A stretch of 64,000 bases of DNA, from contig NZ_CP038267.1 in NCBI RefSeq assembly GCF_004564375.1, forward strand, positions 1,118,501-1,182,500, in the 5' to 3' direction. Below are positions 47,325-56,185 of this stretch, piece after piece. The DNA is from Nocardioides euryhalodurans (GTDB lineage: Bacteria; Actinomycetota; Actinomycetes; Propionibacteriales; Nocardioidaceae). How positions within the stretch are numbered: the stretch's first letter is position 1; each line of letters opens with the position of its first letter. The position numbers were made by a program, and so were the translations under genes. The notes beneath the pieces are model-generated. The model searched no databases. It saw only the letters and a program-made list of their open reading frames with translations, and was not told the origin of the DNA.

Positions 47325-47972
47325 GTGACGACTTCCCTGGTGCTCGACCACCCGCGGACCTCACCGGCCTGGGTGCGCGGTCTCGACGTCGGCGCGAAGG
47401 CGGGCCTGGTGATGCTCCTCGTGGCGGCACTCGTCCGGCCGGACCTCGGCCACATGGAGGACAAGGGCGCCGGCCTACGGGCCATCGGCTACCCCCTCGT
47501 CGCCTTCGCCCTGCCGACCTTCTGGGCGCTCAAGCGCGTATCCACCCCCTTTCCGTGGGGAGCCGACCTGCTCGTCACCCTCACCTGCTTCACCGACGTC
47601 CTCGGCAACCGGCTCGACCTCTACGACACCGTCGTGTGGTTCGACGACCTGATGCACTTCATGAACACCGGACTGCTGACCGCGGCGGTGCTCCTGCTCA
47701 CCCTGCCGGCGGGGGCTTCCCTCGGGTCCCTCGTCGAGAGGAGCCTGGCCTTCGGTGCCTCCGCGGCGCTCTTCTGGGAGGTCGCGGAGTTCTACGCCTT
47801 CCTCAGCATCTCCCCCGAGCGCGTCACGGCCTACGCCGACACCTTGGGAGACCTCGCGCTCGGCACCCTCGGGGCGCTCGCGGCCGCGCTGGTCGTCCAC
47901 GCCTCCCGGCGCTCCGCGCGCGAGGTGGCCACCCAGGAGCGACGTCGGCACGGGGTGCTCCTCACGCAGTGA
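47325..47972 (+). CDS. DUF2238-like membrane protein
   Basis: 215 residues, about six membrane helices. VWFDDLMHFMNTGLLTAAVL, ALFWEVAEFYAFLS and YADTLGDLALGTLGALAAA resemble the conserved Asp/His and Glu blocks of DUF2238 (YjdF). GTG at 47325 is 6 bp after TAGGCT (47313-47318), likely leaderless. Its 3' end overlaps the following convergent gene by 11 bp. Function unknown. Confidence 0.78.
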   Translation: MTTSLVLDHPRTSPAWVRGLDVGAKAGLVMLLVAALVRPDLGHMEDKGAGLRAIGYPLVAFALPTFWALKRVSTPFPWGADLLVTLTCFTDVLGNRLDLYDTVVWFDDLMHFMNTGLLTAAVLLLTLPAGASLGSLVERSLAFGASAALFWEVAEFYAFLSISPERVTAYADTLGDLALGTLGALAAALVVHASRRSAREVATQERRRHGVLLTQ

Positions 47973-48909
47973 CCGGCCCGAGGTCGACGAGCACCGGCCG
48001 GTGGTCCGAGGCGGGCTCGTTCCGCCGGGCCAGGGGCTGGTCGCCGATCGAGGCGACCTCGATCCCGCCCGTCGTCGCGCCCACCACGTCGTGGACGAGG
48101 GGCGCGCTCACGAGCACGTGGTCGATCAGCTCGCGCCGGCCGCGGTAGACGCGCGACCACCGCTCCTCCTCGTCGATGAACCCGGCGACGTTCCACAGCC
48201 GCTGCGCGTCGCCGACGTCCGGCTGGTCGAACCCGCCGGTACCGACCTCCGAGCCTGGCGGGCCGTGCAGGAGCTGGGTGGTGGCCGCCTGCGGAGAGTC
48301 GTTGAGGTCGCCCGCGACCACGACGGACGCACCGGGCTCGGCGGTGAGCAGGGCCGTGACGTAGGCGCGGATCCCGGCGGCCTCGGCGGCGCGGCGGTGC
48401 AGGGCGTAGACGGCGTACCGTGCTCTCTCGTCCTCGTCGCTCGGGCTGAACCTGCCCCCCGGGAAGCTCAGCAGCTTCGACTTCAGGTGCACCGACACCA
48501 GGTCGACGGTACGGCGGTCCAGGCGGAAGCGGGCCCGCAGCCCGGGCCGGCCGAGGGCGTTGATGGTGTGGGCCTCGTCGTCCACCTGGACGGGCGCCAG
48601 CCGGTCGGGGAAGTCGCGGACCTGCTCGACGTGGGTGAGGGAGGCACGGGAGACGATCCCGACCCGGATGCCCCGCCCGTCGGGATCGGCGAGCGCGGTG
48701 CGCCAGTCGCCGTCGAGGCGGCCGACCAGGTCGGCGAGGGCCGCTGCCGACCCCACCTCCTGCACGGCGAGCACGTCGGGCCCGAGGTCGGTGATCACGG
48801 CCGCGAGGCCGTCGAGCTTCGCCTCGTACGCCGTCCGGTGGTCGGGCGCGGTGGGCGCGTCGTCGGGCAGGAAGAGGTTCTCGAGGTTCCACGTGCCGAT
48901 ACGGGTCAC
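47962..48909 (-). CDS. Endonuclease/exonuclease/phosphatase family protein
   Basis: 315 residues, no signal peptide. RIGTWNLENLF, DVLAVQEVGS (Glu), VDLVSVHLKSKL, VVVAGDLNDSP and terminal SDHRPVLVDLG give a complete EEP active site. Cytosolic DNA/phosphodiester hydrolase of unknown substrate. The GTG at 48909 (MTRIGTWNLE) with AGGAGGG upstream is preferred over the longer in-frame reading from 48999. Confidence 0.88.
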   Translation of the reverse strand: MTRIGTWNLENLFLPDDAPTAPDHRTAYEAKLDGLAAVITDLGPDVLAVQEVGSAAALADLVGRLDGDWRTALADPDGRGIRVGIVSRASLTHVEQVRDFPDRLAPVQVDDEAHTINALGRPGLRARFRLDRRTVDLVSVHLKSKLLSFPGGRFSPSDEDERARYAVYALHRRAAEAAGIRAYVTALLTAEPGASVVVAGDLNDSPQAATTQLLHGPPGSEVGTGGFDQPDVGDAQRLWNVAGFIDEEERWSRVYRGRRELIDHVLVSAPLVHDVVGATTGGIEVASIGDQPLARRNEPASDHRPVLVDLGPVTA

Positions 48910-49155
48910 GACCCTCCTTCCGGCCGAGCGCGGTGGAGCGGACCTGTCATCGTCCCACGGCGGCACCGTCCCGGGCGGAGCCGACCAGACCAGCCCCAAT
49001 GACCCGATTCGGGGGAACCGCCCCGCCCGCCGGGCGGCCTAGCGTCACTGTCGGAGCCGAGGAGGACGTGGTGAGGGGACACTGCCGCTGGGCACGGGGG
49101 CCGTTGCGACCGGCCGGAGCGCGCCACGACTCGGGGGTCGGCGGGTGTCCGGACC

Positions 49156-49629
49156 ATGGCCCGGCCTGAGCGCGACCCCGTCCGCGAGGCGACCGAACGG
49201 CTGCTGGCCGTCCGGCGCCTCGAGCAGGAGCTGCTGGCCCTGGCACGGCGGGCCCGCCGGAAGGCCCCGGAGCTGCACGGCTGGCTGACCATCGAGCAGT
49301 TCGCGGTGCTCGACTACCTGCGGGCCTCCAACGGCGTGGTCGTCGACCAGCTCTCGGCCGAGCTCGACGGCTACCCCGCGGTCATCGGCCGGCTGGTGGC
49401 GACGTTGGAGAGCAAGGGACTGATCGAGCGGGTCACGGAGTCGGAGGGGCCGGGCGACGTGGTGCTGCGGCTGACCGAGGCCGGGGAGGAGCTCGCCGTC
49501 GAGGTGCACCGGTCGCGCCGCCAGGCCGTCACCGAGCGGGTGCACGACTGGACCCTGGAGGACGTCACCACGCTCACCCGGTTGCTGGCCGGCTACAACC
49601 GTGGTCGCCCGCCCCGGCCCCGGGGCTGA
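49156..49629 (+). CDS. MarR-family transcriptional regulator
   Basis: 157 residues. Winged helix (about 45-110): TIEQFAVLDYLRASNGVVVD, then SAELDGYPAVIGRLVATLES and the wing KGLIERVTESEGPGDVVLRL. Dimer helices flank it. Converges toward the MFS exporter, with a peptidase remnant between; a role in exporter control is possible but not shown. Confidence 0.85.
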   Translation: MARPERDPVREATERLLAVRRLEQELLALARRARRKAPELHGWLTIEQFAVLDYLRASNGVVVDQLSAELDGYPAVIGRLVATLESKGLIERVTESEGPGDVVLRLTEAGEELAVEVHRSRRQAVTERVHDWTLEDVTTLTRLLAGYNRGRPPRPRG

Positions 49630-49644
49630 CGAGCAGCCAGGCCG

Positions 49645-49806
49645 CAGGCCTCCTTCATCGAACCGCGCCTCGCGTCGTACGCCGGCCCGTCGGTGCGCGC
49701 CCGGAACGGCGAGCCGGTCGCCTCCGTGGTCACGTCGACGTCGACGCCCCAGGGGGCGACGTCGCGCAGGTGGTCCACGAGCGCGCGTTCCCGCTCGTGC
49801 GGCGCG
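49645..49806 (-). pseudogene. Remnant of an M20-family metallopeptidase
   Basis: In one minus-strand frame the sequence reads ALVDHLRDVAPWGVDVDVTT, then EATGSPFRARTDGPAYDARR, which matches the conserved late part of M20 dipeptidases (PWG-V, G-PF, DGPAY). No start, no metal-binding residues and no further homologous sequence surround it. The frame leads on into the end of the MFS gene. Most likely a decayed gene fragment; limits are approximate. Confidence 0.6.
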
Positions 49807-49845
49807 GTCGAGGAACCGGGCACCAGCGCTTGCGGTCGGTCGCGG

Positions 49846-51354
49846 TCACGGGGTCCTCCTTGCCTCGGCATGGGTGGTCGCCGACGTGGGCAGCGTGTGG
49901 GTGTGGGCCGCGGCCGATGCTGCGGCGTCGGCGAGGGTGCCCTTCGCGAGGCGGTGCCGCGCCATCACGAGCGCCATCAGCACGCCGAGGAAGCTGAAGA
50001 CGGCCATCATCCACGCGGCCGCCGCGAGGCCCGAGGCGAGCGCATCGCCCGCCGCAGCCCCGTCGCCGGTCTGGTTGCCGATCACCGTGCCGTAGATCGT
50101 GGCCGCGAGGGCGGTGGCCACGGCCGCGCCGACGTACCTCGCCATGTTGGAGACCCCCGAGGCCGCGCCGACCTGCTCCTCCGCGACGGAGGCGGTCGCC
50201 GCCGAGGACGCTGGGCCGTTGGAGAGCCCCATGCCCACGGCGATCGCGACCAGCGGGAGCACGAAGGCGGTGTAGGCCCACGACGCGTCGACCAGGCCGA
50301 CGACCACGAACCCCGCCGTCGTGAGGAGGAATCCGAGGCCGATCGTCTGCCGCGCCCCGATCTTGGCCGCCAGCTTCGGCACCAGCGGCGCGACGACGAC
50401 GAGCCCCACGGTCGCCGGGAGCGTGGCGAGGCCGGCTTGGAGCGGACTGAAGTCCAGGGCGGCAGGGTCCTGGAAGTAGAGGCTGAGCAGGTACATCAGG
50501 CCGTTGATGGTGCCGGCGCCGATCAGGATCGCGATGGTGGACCCCACGAGCACCCGGTTGCGCAGCAGCGCGAGGTCCAGCAGGGGTACGGGCACCCGGC
50601 GCTCGACGACCACGAACGCGTATCCGGCCGCGACGCTCACGGCGAAGCACCCGAGCGTCCTGGCGGAGAACCAGCCCCAGTCGCCGCTCTCGCTGACCCC
50701 GAGGATCAGCGGCACCAGGGTGAGGGCGATCAGGGCGGTGCCGGCGTAGTCGATCGAGCGGGGCCGCTCCGGGTCCCGGGACTCGGCCACGGTCGCGTAC
50801 GTCAGCACCATGCACAGGACCGCGATGCCGGCGTCGATCCAGAACAGGCCCTGCCAGCCGGTCGAGCCGACCAGGAGCCCGCCGACGAGCGGTCCGGCGG
50901 CGGCGCCCACGGCTGCGGCCGCCCCCCAGAGGGAGACGGCGCGCAGCTGTGCGTCCCCCTCGTTGGCCACCGACAGGAGGCTGAGCCCGCAGGCGAGGAT
51001 CGTCGCGCCCGCGGCGCCCTGGATGACCCGGCCCGCGATCACCATCCCGCCCGACCCGGCGAGCGCGATCAGGATGCACGAGGCGACGAACAGCAGCAGG
51101 CCGAGCTGGAAGATGCGCTTGCGCCCGAAGACGTCGCCCAGCGACCCCGACGTCACGATCACTGCGGCCCCCACCAGCGAGTAGCCGGTGACGGCCCACT
51201 GCAGGGTCGTCACCGACATCCCCGTGTCCTCCGAGATCGCGGGGAGCAGGATGCTGACGGCCGAGGTGTTGGCGTTGACCACCAGCGTGGAGATGCAGGT
51301 GGCAGCCAGCACGCCACCCGCCCGGGTCGTGGTGGCCTTCGTGACGTCGCTCAT
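49846..51354 (-). CDS. MFS drug exporter, DHA2 (14-helix) family
   Basis: 502 residues, 14 predicted membrane helices. Motif A is GSLGDVFGRKRIF; VIQGAAGATILACGLSLLS is motif B-like; motif C is GAAAGPLVGGLLVG. Exports drugs or other small molecules by proton antiport. Start MSDVTKATTTR. The His/Thr-rich cytosolic tail (AAHTHTLPTSATTH) is noteworthy. A MarR gene is nearby. Confidence 0.92.
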   Translation of the reverse strand: MSDVTKATTTRAGGVLAATCISTLVVNANTSAVSILLPAISEDTGMSVTTLQWAVTGYSLVGAAVIVTSGSLGDVFGRKRIFQLGLLLFVASCILIALAGSGGMVIAGRVIQGAAGATILACGLSLLSVANEGDAQLRAVSLWGAAAAVGAAAGPLVGGLLVGSTGWQGLFWIDAGIAVLCMVLTYATVAESRDPERPRSIDYAGTALIALTLVPLILGVSESGDWGWFSARTLGCFAVSVAAGYAFVVVERRVPVPLLDLALLRNRVLVGSTIAILIGAGTINGLMYLLSLYFQDPAALDFSPLQAGLATLPATVGLVVVAPLVPKLAAKIGARQTIGLGFLLTTAGFVVVGLVDASWAYTAFVLPLVAIAVGMGLSNGPASSAATASVAEEQVGAASGVSNMARYVGAAVATALAATIYGTVIGNQTGDGAAAGDALASGLAAAAWMMAVFSFLGVLMALVMARHRLAKGTLADAAASAAAHTHTLPTSATTHAEARRTP

Positions 51355-51425
51355 CCGGCCTCCCTTCGACGATGCCGGAGTCGGCGCTGACTGCCGAGGC
51401 TAGGCCCGGGCGGGCCCGCCTCACT

Positions 51426-52622
51426 TCACCCGCCGCGGACGAGCGGTGCAGCCTGGGAGGACGGCGCGGGCTCGCCGACCTTGCGGAACGTGAAGGCAGC
51501 GAGCCCGGTCGTCAGCGGGACCGCCGCCACCAGGCCGAGGGTCGCCACCACGCTCCGCACGATCTCCTGCGCGATGACCTGGTCGGTCACGACGCCGCCG
51601 AGGGACTCGTTGTTGGCGACGATGAGGATCAGCAGCGGCAGCGACGAGCCGGCGTACGCGAGGATGATCGTGTTGACCACGGACGCGATGTGCGAGCGCC
51701 CCACCCGGCTGCCGGCTCGGTAGAGCCGCCCGAAGCCGTACGCCGGGTTGGCCCGTGCCAGCTCGGTGACGGTGGCCGACTGGGTGACGGTCACGTCGTC
51801 GAGCACGCCGAGCGAGCCGATCACGATCCCGGCGAGCAGCAGGCCCTGCGTGTTGACGCCCTGCGACATGCCGACGGACGCGGACAGGTCGTCGGTGACG
51901 CCCGTCAGGTGCAGCGCGGAGACGGCGACCGCCGACAGCACGCCCGTGAGCGCGAGACTGACCAGGGTGCCGAGCACCGCCACGGTCGTGGACAGGGTGA
52001 AGCCGTGCGTCAGGTAGAGCACCGTCAGCATGATCGCCGCGGATCCCACGATGGCCACGAGCAGCGGTGGCTCGCCCGCCAGGATCGCCGGCACCACGAA
52101 GAACACGAGCAGCGCGAACGTGACGGCCAGCCCGGCGAGGGCCGTGACGCCCTTCCAGCGACCGAAGGCGACGAGGGCCAGGACGAACGCCGCCACCAGG
52201 ACCCACAGCTGGGTGGTGCGCTGGTGGTCGACGATCGAGTAGACCGTCCCCTCCGGGTTGCTGCTCTCGATCAGCACCACCTGGTCGCCCTCGGCGACCT
52301 CCGGGGCGCCGGTGCCGTTCGGAAGCGCCGTCTCGACCTCCTGCCCCTCGTCGGGCCCGTCGGTGAGGAGCACCCGCGCGGTGCCGCAGCCGTTGACCTC
52401 GTCGGGCAGCTCCTCGGGGCACTCCTCCGCGAGCACCGCGATGATCTCGCCGGTGACCTGGTCGGCTCCCGTCCGCTGCTGCTCGGGGAGGCCGTCGCCG
52501 GAGGGCCACAGCCACAGCAGGGCCGCCAGCGTGACGACCGCGATGGGCACGATCACCGCCAGCGCGACCCGCCGCATGCGCGCCGGCTCCGGGGCTGCGT
52601 GTCGTGCGTGGTGTCCACCCAT
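51426..52622 (-). CDS. YibE/F-family membrane protein
   Basis: 398 residues. One N-terminal membrane helix, an extracytoplasmic beta domain (about 50-135), then about seven helices with the family blocks RWKGVTALAGLAVTFALLVF, SQGVNTQGLLLAGIVIGSLG and VLDDVTVTQSATVTELARAN. The protein occurs in both Firmicutes and actinomycetes; function unknown, transport suspected. Leftward, 48 bp from the treT-type gene. Confidence 0.9.
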   Translation of the reverse strand: MGGHHARHAAPEPARMRRVALAVIVPIAVVTLAALLWLWPSGDGLPEQQRTGADQVTGEIIAVLAEECPEELPDEVNGCGTARVLLTDGPDEGQEVETALPNGTGAPEVAEGDQVVLIESSNPEGTVYSIVDHQRTTQLWVLVAAFVLALVAFGRWKGVTALAGLAVTFALLVFFVVPAILAGEPPLLVAIVGSAAIMLTVLYLTHGFTLSTTVAVLGTLVSLALTGVLSAVAVSALHLTGVTDDLSASVGMSQGVNTQGLLLAGIVIGSLGVLDDVTVTQSATVTELARANPAYGFGRLYRAGSRVGRSHIASVVNTIILAYAGSSLPLLILIVANNESLGGVVTDQVIAQEIVRSVVATLGLVAAVPLTTGLAAFTFRKVGEPAPSSQAAPLVRGG

Positions 52623-52670
52623 GGGCTGCGGTCCTCACCAGGTCGGGGTGTCCGGGCTCGGTCGCCGACC

Positions 52671-54155
52671 CTATCGGCCGTCGACGGCCGGGCCGCCGGT
52701 GCGGGGGCCGCCCGGATCGGTGCCACGCACCAGGGCCGAGAAGAGGTCGACGTACTGCTCGAGATGGCGGTCCCCGACGTACTCCTCCAGCACCCGCGCG
52801 TGTGCCGCAGCCCCCAGTCGCGCCGCGAGCGCGGCATCCGCGAGGGGCCGGCGCAGGGCCGCTGCGAACTCCTCGATGTCGTAGGGGTCGTCGACGAGGA
52901 GACCGTCACGACCGTCGACGATCTGGTCCTGGATGCCACCCAGCCTGCTGGCCACGACGGGTCGTCCCTTCCACAACGCCTCGGTCACCGTCAGCCCGAA
53001 GCCCTCCACGAGGCTCTTCTGCACCACGACCGCGGCGTAGCGCTGCAGCGCGTTCACGATGATGGCGTTCTCGTCGACGTCGTCCATCGGGATGCAGGCC
53101 AGGTGCACCCGGCCGCGAACGGCCGCGCCCAGGTGGCGCCACTCCTCCCGGCAGTCGGACAGCACCTGCGCGCCCTCGGGGTCGTCGGCCACGCCGGAGA
53201 CCTCGGGCCCGGCGAGCACGAGGTGCGCGCCGAGGAGGTCGTCGTCCTCGACGGCCCGGACGAAGCCCTCCATCACGCCCGCCATGTCCTTGAGCCGGTC
53301 CCACCTGCTCACCTGCACCACGAGGGGTACGTCGGGCGGCGGTGGCCCGGTGTCCTGGAGGAGCCCACCGGACCGGCGGTGGGAGCGTACGGTCCCGGGT
53401 GAGCCGTCACGCCGGAGGAAGTCGACCGCGGACTCACGGCCGCCGTCCGTCACCAGGCCCACCCTCGCCAGGATCCCCACCACGAGCTCGGGGGCGAGCG
53501 CCATGTTCTTGACCGCGAGCGGGTCGATGGAGGGCGGGATCACCCACAGCGTGTCGTCGTCGACCCAGTCCGGCGCGTACTCCCGCCGTGAGAACACCAC
53601 GGCCTCCGCGTGGCTCACGTACGGGCGCAGGAAGTCCCATCCCAACCGCGTCACGTCGTCGGCCAGGTCTCGTCCCACGTGGCACCGCCACACGACCCGC
53701 GCACCCAGGGCGCGCAGTCCCGCGGCCAGCCCGGCCGTCTGGGGATCGTGGAGCAGCACGATGTCCCCAGGCGACACCTGACCTGCCAGGTCCGCCAGGT
53801 TGGCGCGGAGGACCTGCTCGTAGTGGTCGCGCTCGGCCGGGCCGAGCGGCCCCCCGTCCCCCGGCTCACCGTGCAGCACGTTGTGCAGTCGCTTGGTGAC
53901 GGCGAAGAACTCGGGGTCACCGGCCAGCACCCGCCAGCGGCTCTCGATCCCGGCGCCCTGCGCGTAGGCGAGCAGGGTCTGCAGCATCTCGGCGACCCCG
54001 CCACCCCGCGCGGTGGCGTTCACGTGCCACACGACCCGGTCACCGAACGCCGCACGGGCCTGCTCGACCGCAGCCTCGAGCCGCACGACCCGGTCCGCAG
54101 GGAGGAGCCCGGCGAGTCGCTCGAGGTCGACCGGCTGGACCCTCACCGCCTCCAT
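52671..54155 (-). CDS. treT: Trehalose synthase-type glycosyltransferase (TreT-like, GT4)
   Basis: 494 residues. The N-terminal half WHVNATARGGGVAEMLQTLL with LLHDPQTAGL and WRCHVGRDLA follows the TreT/trehalose phosphorylase pattern; the C-terminal Rossmann half has VQVSRWDRLKDMAGVMEGFV, NALQRYAAVVVQKSLVEGFG and LTVTEALWKGRPVVASRLGG (GT4 E-x7-E). TreT makes trehalose from NDP-glucose and glucose. It diverges from the 2-oxoacid oxidoreductase operon across a DosR-like box, so trehalose production in low oxygen or other stress is a reasonable inference. ATG at 54155; no clear ribosome-binding site. Confidence 0.85.
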   Translation of the reverse strand: MEAVRVQPVDLERLAGLLPADRVVRLEAAVEQARAAFGDRVVWHVNATARGGGVAEMLQTLLAYAQGAGIESRWRVLAGDPEFFAVTKRLHNVLHGEPGDGGPLGPAERDHYEQVLRANLADLAGQVSPGDIVLLHDPQTAGLAAGLRALGARVVWRCHVGRDLADDVTRLGWDFLRPYVSHAEAVVFSRREYAPDWVDDDTLWVIPPSIDPLAVKNMALAPELVVGILARVGLVTDGGRESAVDFLRRDGSPGTVRSHRRSGGLLQDTGPPPPDVPLVVQVSRWDRLKDMAGVMEGFVRAVEDDDLLGAHLVLAGPEVSGVADDPEGAQVLSDCREEWRHLGAAVRGRVHLACIPMDDVDENAIIVNALQRYAAVVVQKSLVEGFGLTVTEALWKGRPVVASRLGGIQDQIVDGRDGLLVDDPYDIEEFAAALRRPLADAALAARLGAAAHARVLEEYVGDRHLEQYVDLFSALVRGTDPGGPRTGGPAVDGR

Positions 54156-54159
54156 GGCT

Positions 54160-54172
54160 GGACATTGTCCCC
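54160..54172 (-). promoter_or_regulatory. Palindrome at the treT start
   Basis: GGACATTGTCC plus CC on the plus strand; on the minus strand GGGGACAATGTCC, five bases before the treT ATG. It resembles a shortened DosR-type box, but its place over the ribosome-binding region is unusual, so chance or a mis-assigned start remain possible. Confidence 0.3.
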
Positions 54173-54229
54173 GGTCCGGGCTCCTCCCGCCACGGCCGAC
54201 CGGCGTCAGCCTGCCCGGCAGGGCAGGTC

Positions 54230-54243
54230 GGGACGTTCGACCC
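54230..54243. promoter_or_regulatory. DosR-like box in the treT/porG divergent promoter
   Basis: GGGACGTTCGACCC, matching the GGG(A/C)C-N4-G(A/G)CCC pattern repeated across this island. It lies midway: 84 bp before the porG start and 74 bp before the treT start, so it could serve both. Confidence 0.65.
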
Positions 54244-54327
54244 TCCGGGACCTGACCGTGGTCACTGGGTGCGGGGCGGCTCCGCGTACGACGCTGGCAC
54301 CACACCAGGCCGGGGAGAGGAGGCGCC

Positions 54328-54909
54328 GTGTTCGCCGTACGCATCCACGGTCGGGGCGGCCAGGGCGCCGTCACCGCGGCCGAGCTGTTGTCCGTCGCGG
54401 CGTTCGACGAGGGTCGCCACGCGCAGGCGTTCCCGACCTTCGGCTCCGAGCGAACCGGGGCCCCGGTCGTCTCCTTCTGCCGCATCGACGACCGCCCGAT
54501 CCGGCTCCGGGAGCCGATCACCGACCCCGACGCGGTGCTGGTGCAGGACCCGACGCTGCTGCACGAGGTCAACCTGTTCGCAGGGCTCGAGCCGGGCGGG
54601 TTCCTCCTGCTCAACACCACCCGGAGCGTCGCGTCGCTCGGGCTCGAGGAGCTGGCCGTACGGCTCGGGCCCGCCCACGTCGTCACCGTGCCGGCCACCG
54701 AGCTGGCACGCGAGCACCTGGGGCGACCGCTCCCCAACGCCGCCCTGCTGGGCGCCTTCGCCGCCCTCACCGGCGAGGTCTCCCTGGCCGCGGTGTGCGC
54801 CGCGTTCCGCGAGCGGTTCCCCGGCGACGTCGGCGAGGGGAACGTGCGGACCGCGGAGGCCGCCCACGAGCACGTCCGGACCACGACCAGGAGGCCGGCC
54901 GGTGCCTAG
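54328..54909 (+). CDS. porG: 2-oxoacid:acceptor oxidoreductase, gamma subunit
   Basis: 193 residues, the PorG/VorC domain: VRIHGRGGQGAVTAAELLSV, AQAFPTFGSERTGAPVVSFC, NLFAGLEPGGFLLLNT. It structures the oxygen-sensitive complex that turns a 2-oxoacid and CoA into acyl-CoA and passes electrons to ferredoxin. GTG start at 54328 with GGAGAGGAGG upstream. First gene of a four-gene operon (gamma-alpha-beta-flavoprotein); overlaps the alpha gene by 8 bp. Confidence 0.93.
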   Translation: MFAVRIHGRGGQGAVTAAELLSVAAFDEGRHAQAFPTFGSERTGAPVVSFCRIDDRPIRLREPITDPDAVLVQDPTLLHEVNLFAGLEPGGFLLLNTTRSVASLGLEELAVRLGPAHVVTVPATELAREHLGRPLPNAALLGAFAALTGEVSLAAVCAAFRERFPGDVGEGNVRTAEAAHEHVRTTTRRPAGA

Positions 54910-56176
54910 CCAGATCGAGGGTTCCCAGGCCGTGGCCCGCGCCGTCACCCTGTGCCGGCCGCAGGTGATCGCCGCGTACCCCATCTCACCGCAGACCCAC
55001 ATCGTCGAGTCGCTCTCCGACCGGGTCCGCACCGGTGAGCTGGCGGGGTGCGAGTACCTCATGGTCGAGTCCGAGTTCGGTGCGATGTCGGCCTGCATCG
55101 GTGCCTCGGCTGCCGGCGCCCGCAGCTACACCGCCACCTCGAGCCAGGGCCTGCTGTTCATGGCCGAGGCGCTGTTCAACGCCTCGGGGCTGGGGCTCCC
55201 GGTCGTGATGACGGTCGCCAACCGCGCGATCGGCGCTCCGATCAACATCTGGAACGACCACTCCGACTCCATGGCGATGCGGGACTCCGGCTGGGTGCAG
55301 CTCTACGCCGAGTCCAACCAGGAGGCCGTCGACCTGCACGCCCAGGCGTTCCGGCTCGCGGAGACCCTCTCGGTCCCCGTCATGGTGTGCATGGACGGCT
55401 TCGTCCTCACCCACGCGTTCGAGCAGGTCGAGCTGCCGTCACAGGAGCAGGTGGACGACTTCCTGTGCCCGTTCGTCCCGCAGCAGGCGCTCGACCCCGA
55501 CGACCCGGTGACCATCGGGGCCATGGTCGGCCCCGAGGCGTTCGCCGAGGTCAAGTACCTGATGCACGCCAAGCAGGTCGCCGCGCTCGACGAGGTCCCC
55601 CGGGTCGCGCACGCGTTCCGGGAGTCGTTCGGACGCCCCTCCGGCGGCCTGCTCAAGCCCTACCGGCTCGAGGACGCCGACACGGTCGTCGTCACCCTCG
55701 GCTCCACGCTCGGCACGGTCGAGGAGGTGGTCGACGGGCTGCGGGACGACGGCCTGCGGGTGGGCGCCCTCGGCATCACCTGCTTCCGGCCCTGGCCGCT
55801 GACCGAGGTGCGCGAGGCCCTCGGCCGTGCCGCGCGGGTGGTGGTCGTGGAGCGGGCCTTCGCGGTCGGTGCGGGCGGGATCGTCGGACAGAACACGCGC
55901 GACGCCCTGCGCGGCCTGCCGGCACAGGTGTACGACGTCGTGGCAGGGCTGGGCGGCCGCCCGATCACCCGGGCCGGCGTCCGCAGCCTCGTGGACGACG
56001 TCCTCGGCGACCGGCTCGACCCCACGCGGCTCCACTTCCACGACCTCGACCACGCCCTCGTGCAGCGCGAGCTCGAGCGCTCCCGCCACGGCGCCCGGCC
56101 GGGTCCGCACGCCGAGCACATGCTGCGCGCCCTCGGCACCGTCGCGTCCGGCGTCCACGACGGCGCACCCGGGTAG
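54902..56176 (+). CDS. porA: 2-oxoacid:acceptor oxidoreductase, alpha subunit
   Basis: 424 residues. Domain I (about 1-230): VIAAYPISPQTHIVESLSD, VESEFGAMSACIGASAAGAR, YTATSSQGLLFMAEALFNAS, INIWNDHSDSMAMRDSGWVQ; domain II (about 245-370) with transketolase-C fold TVVVTLGSTLGTVEEVVDG. Length and motifs fit pyruvate or phenylglyoxylate-type enzymes; the substrate cannot be fixed from sequence alone. GTG start inside the last codons of porG. Expected in the cytosol. Confidence 0.93.
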   Translation: MPSQIEGSQAVARAVTLCRPQVIAAYPISPQTHIVESLSDRVRTGELAGCEYLMVESEFGAMSACIGASAAGARSYTATSSQGLLFMAEALFNASGLGLPVVMTVANRAIGAPINIWNDHSDSMAMRDSGWVQLYAESNQEAVDLHAQAFRLAETLSVPVMVCMDGFVLTHAFEQVELPSQEQVDDFLCPFVPQQALDPDDPVTIGAMVGPEAFAEVKYLMHAKQVAALDEVPRVAHAFRESFGRPSGGLLKPYRLEDADTVVVTLGSTLGTVEEVVDGLRDDGLRVGALGITCFRPWPLTEVREALGRAARVVVVERAFAVGAGGIVGQNTRDALRGLPAQVYDVVAGLGGRPITRAGVRSLVDDVLGDRLDPTRLHFHDLDHALVQRELERSRHGARPGPHAEHMLRALGTVASGVHDGAPG

Positions 56177-56185
56177 GAGACGACG

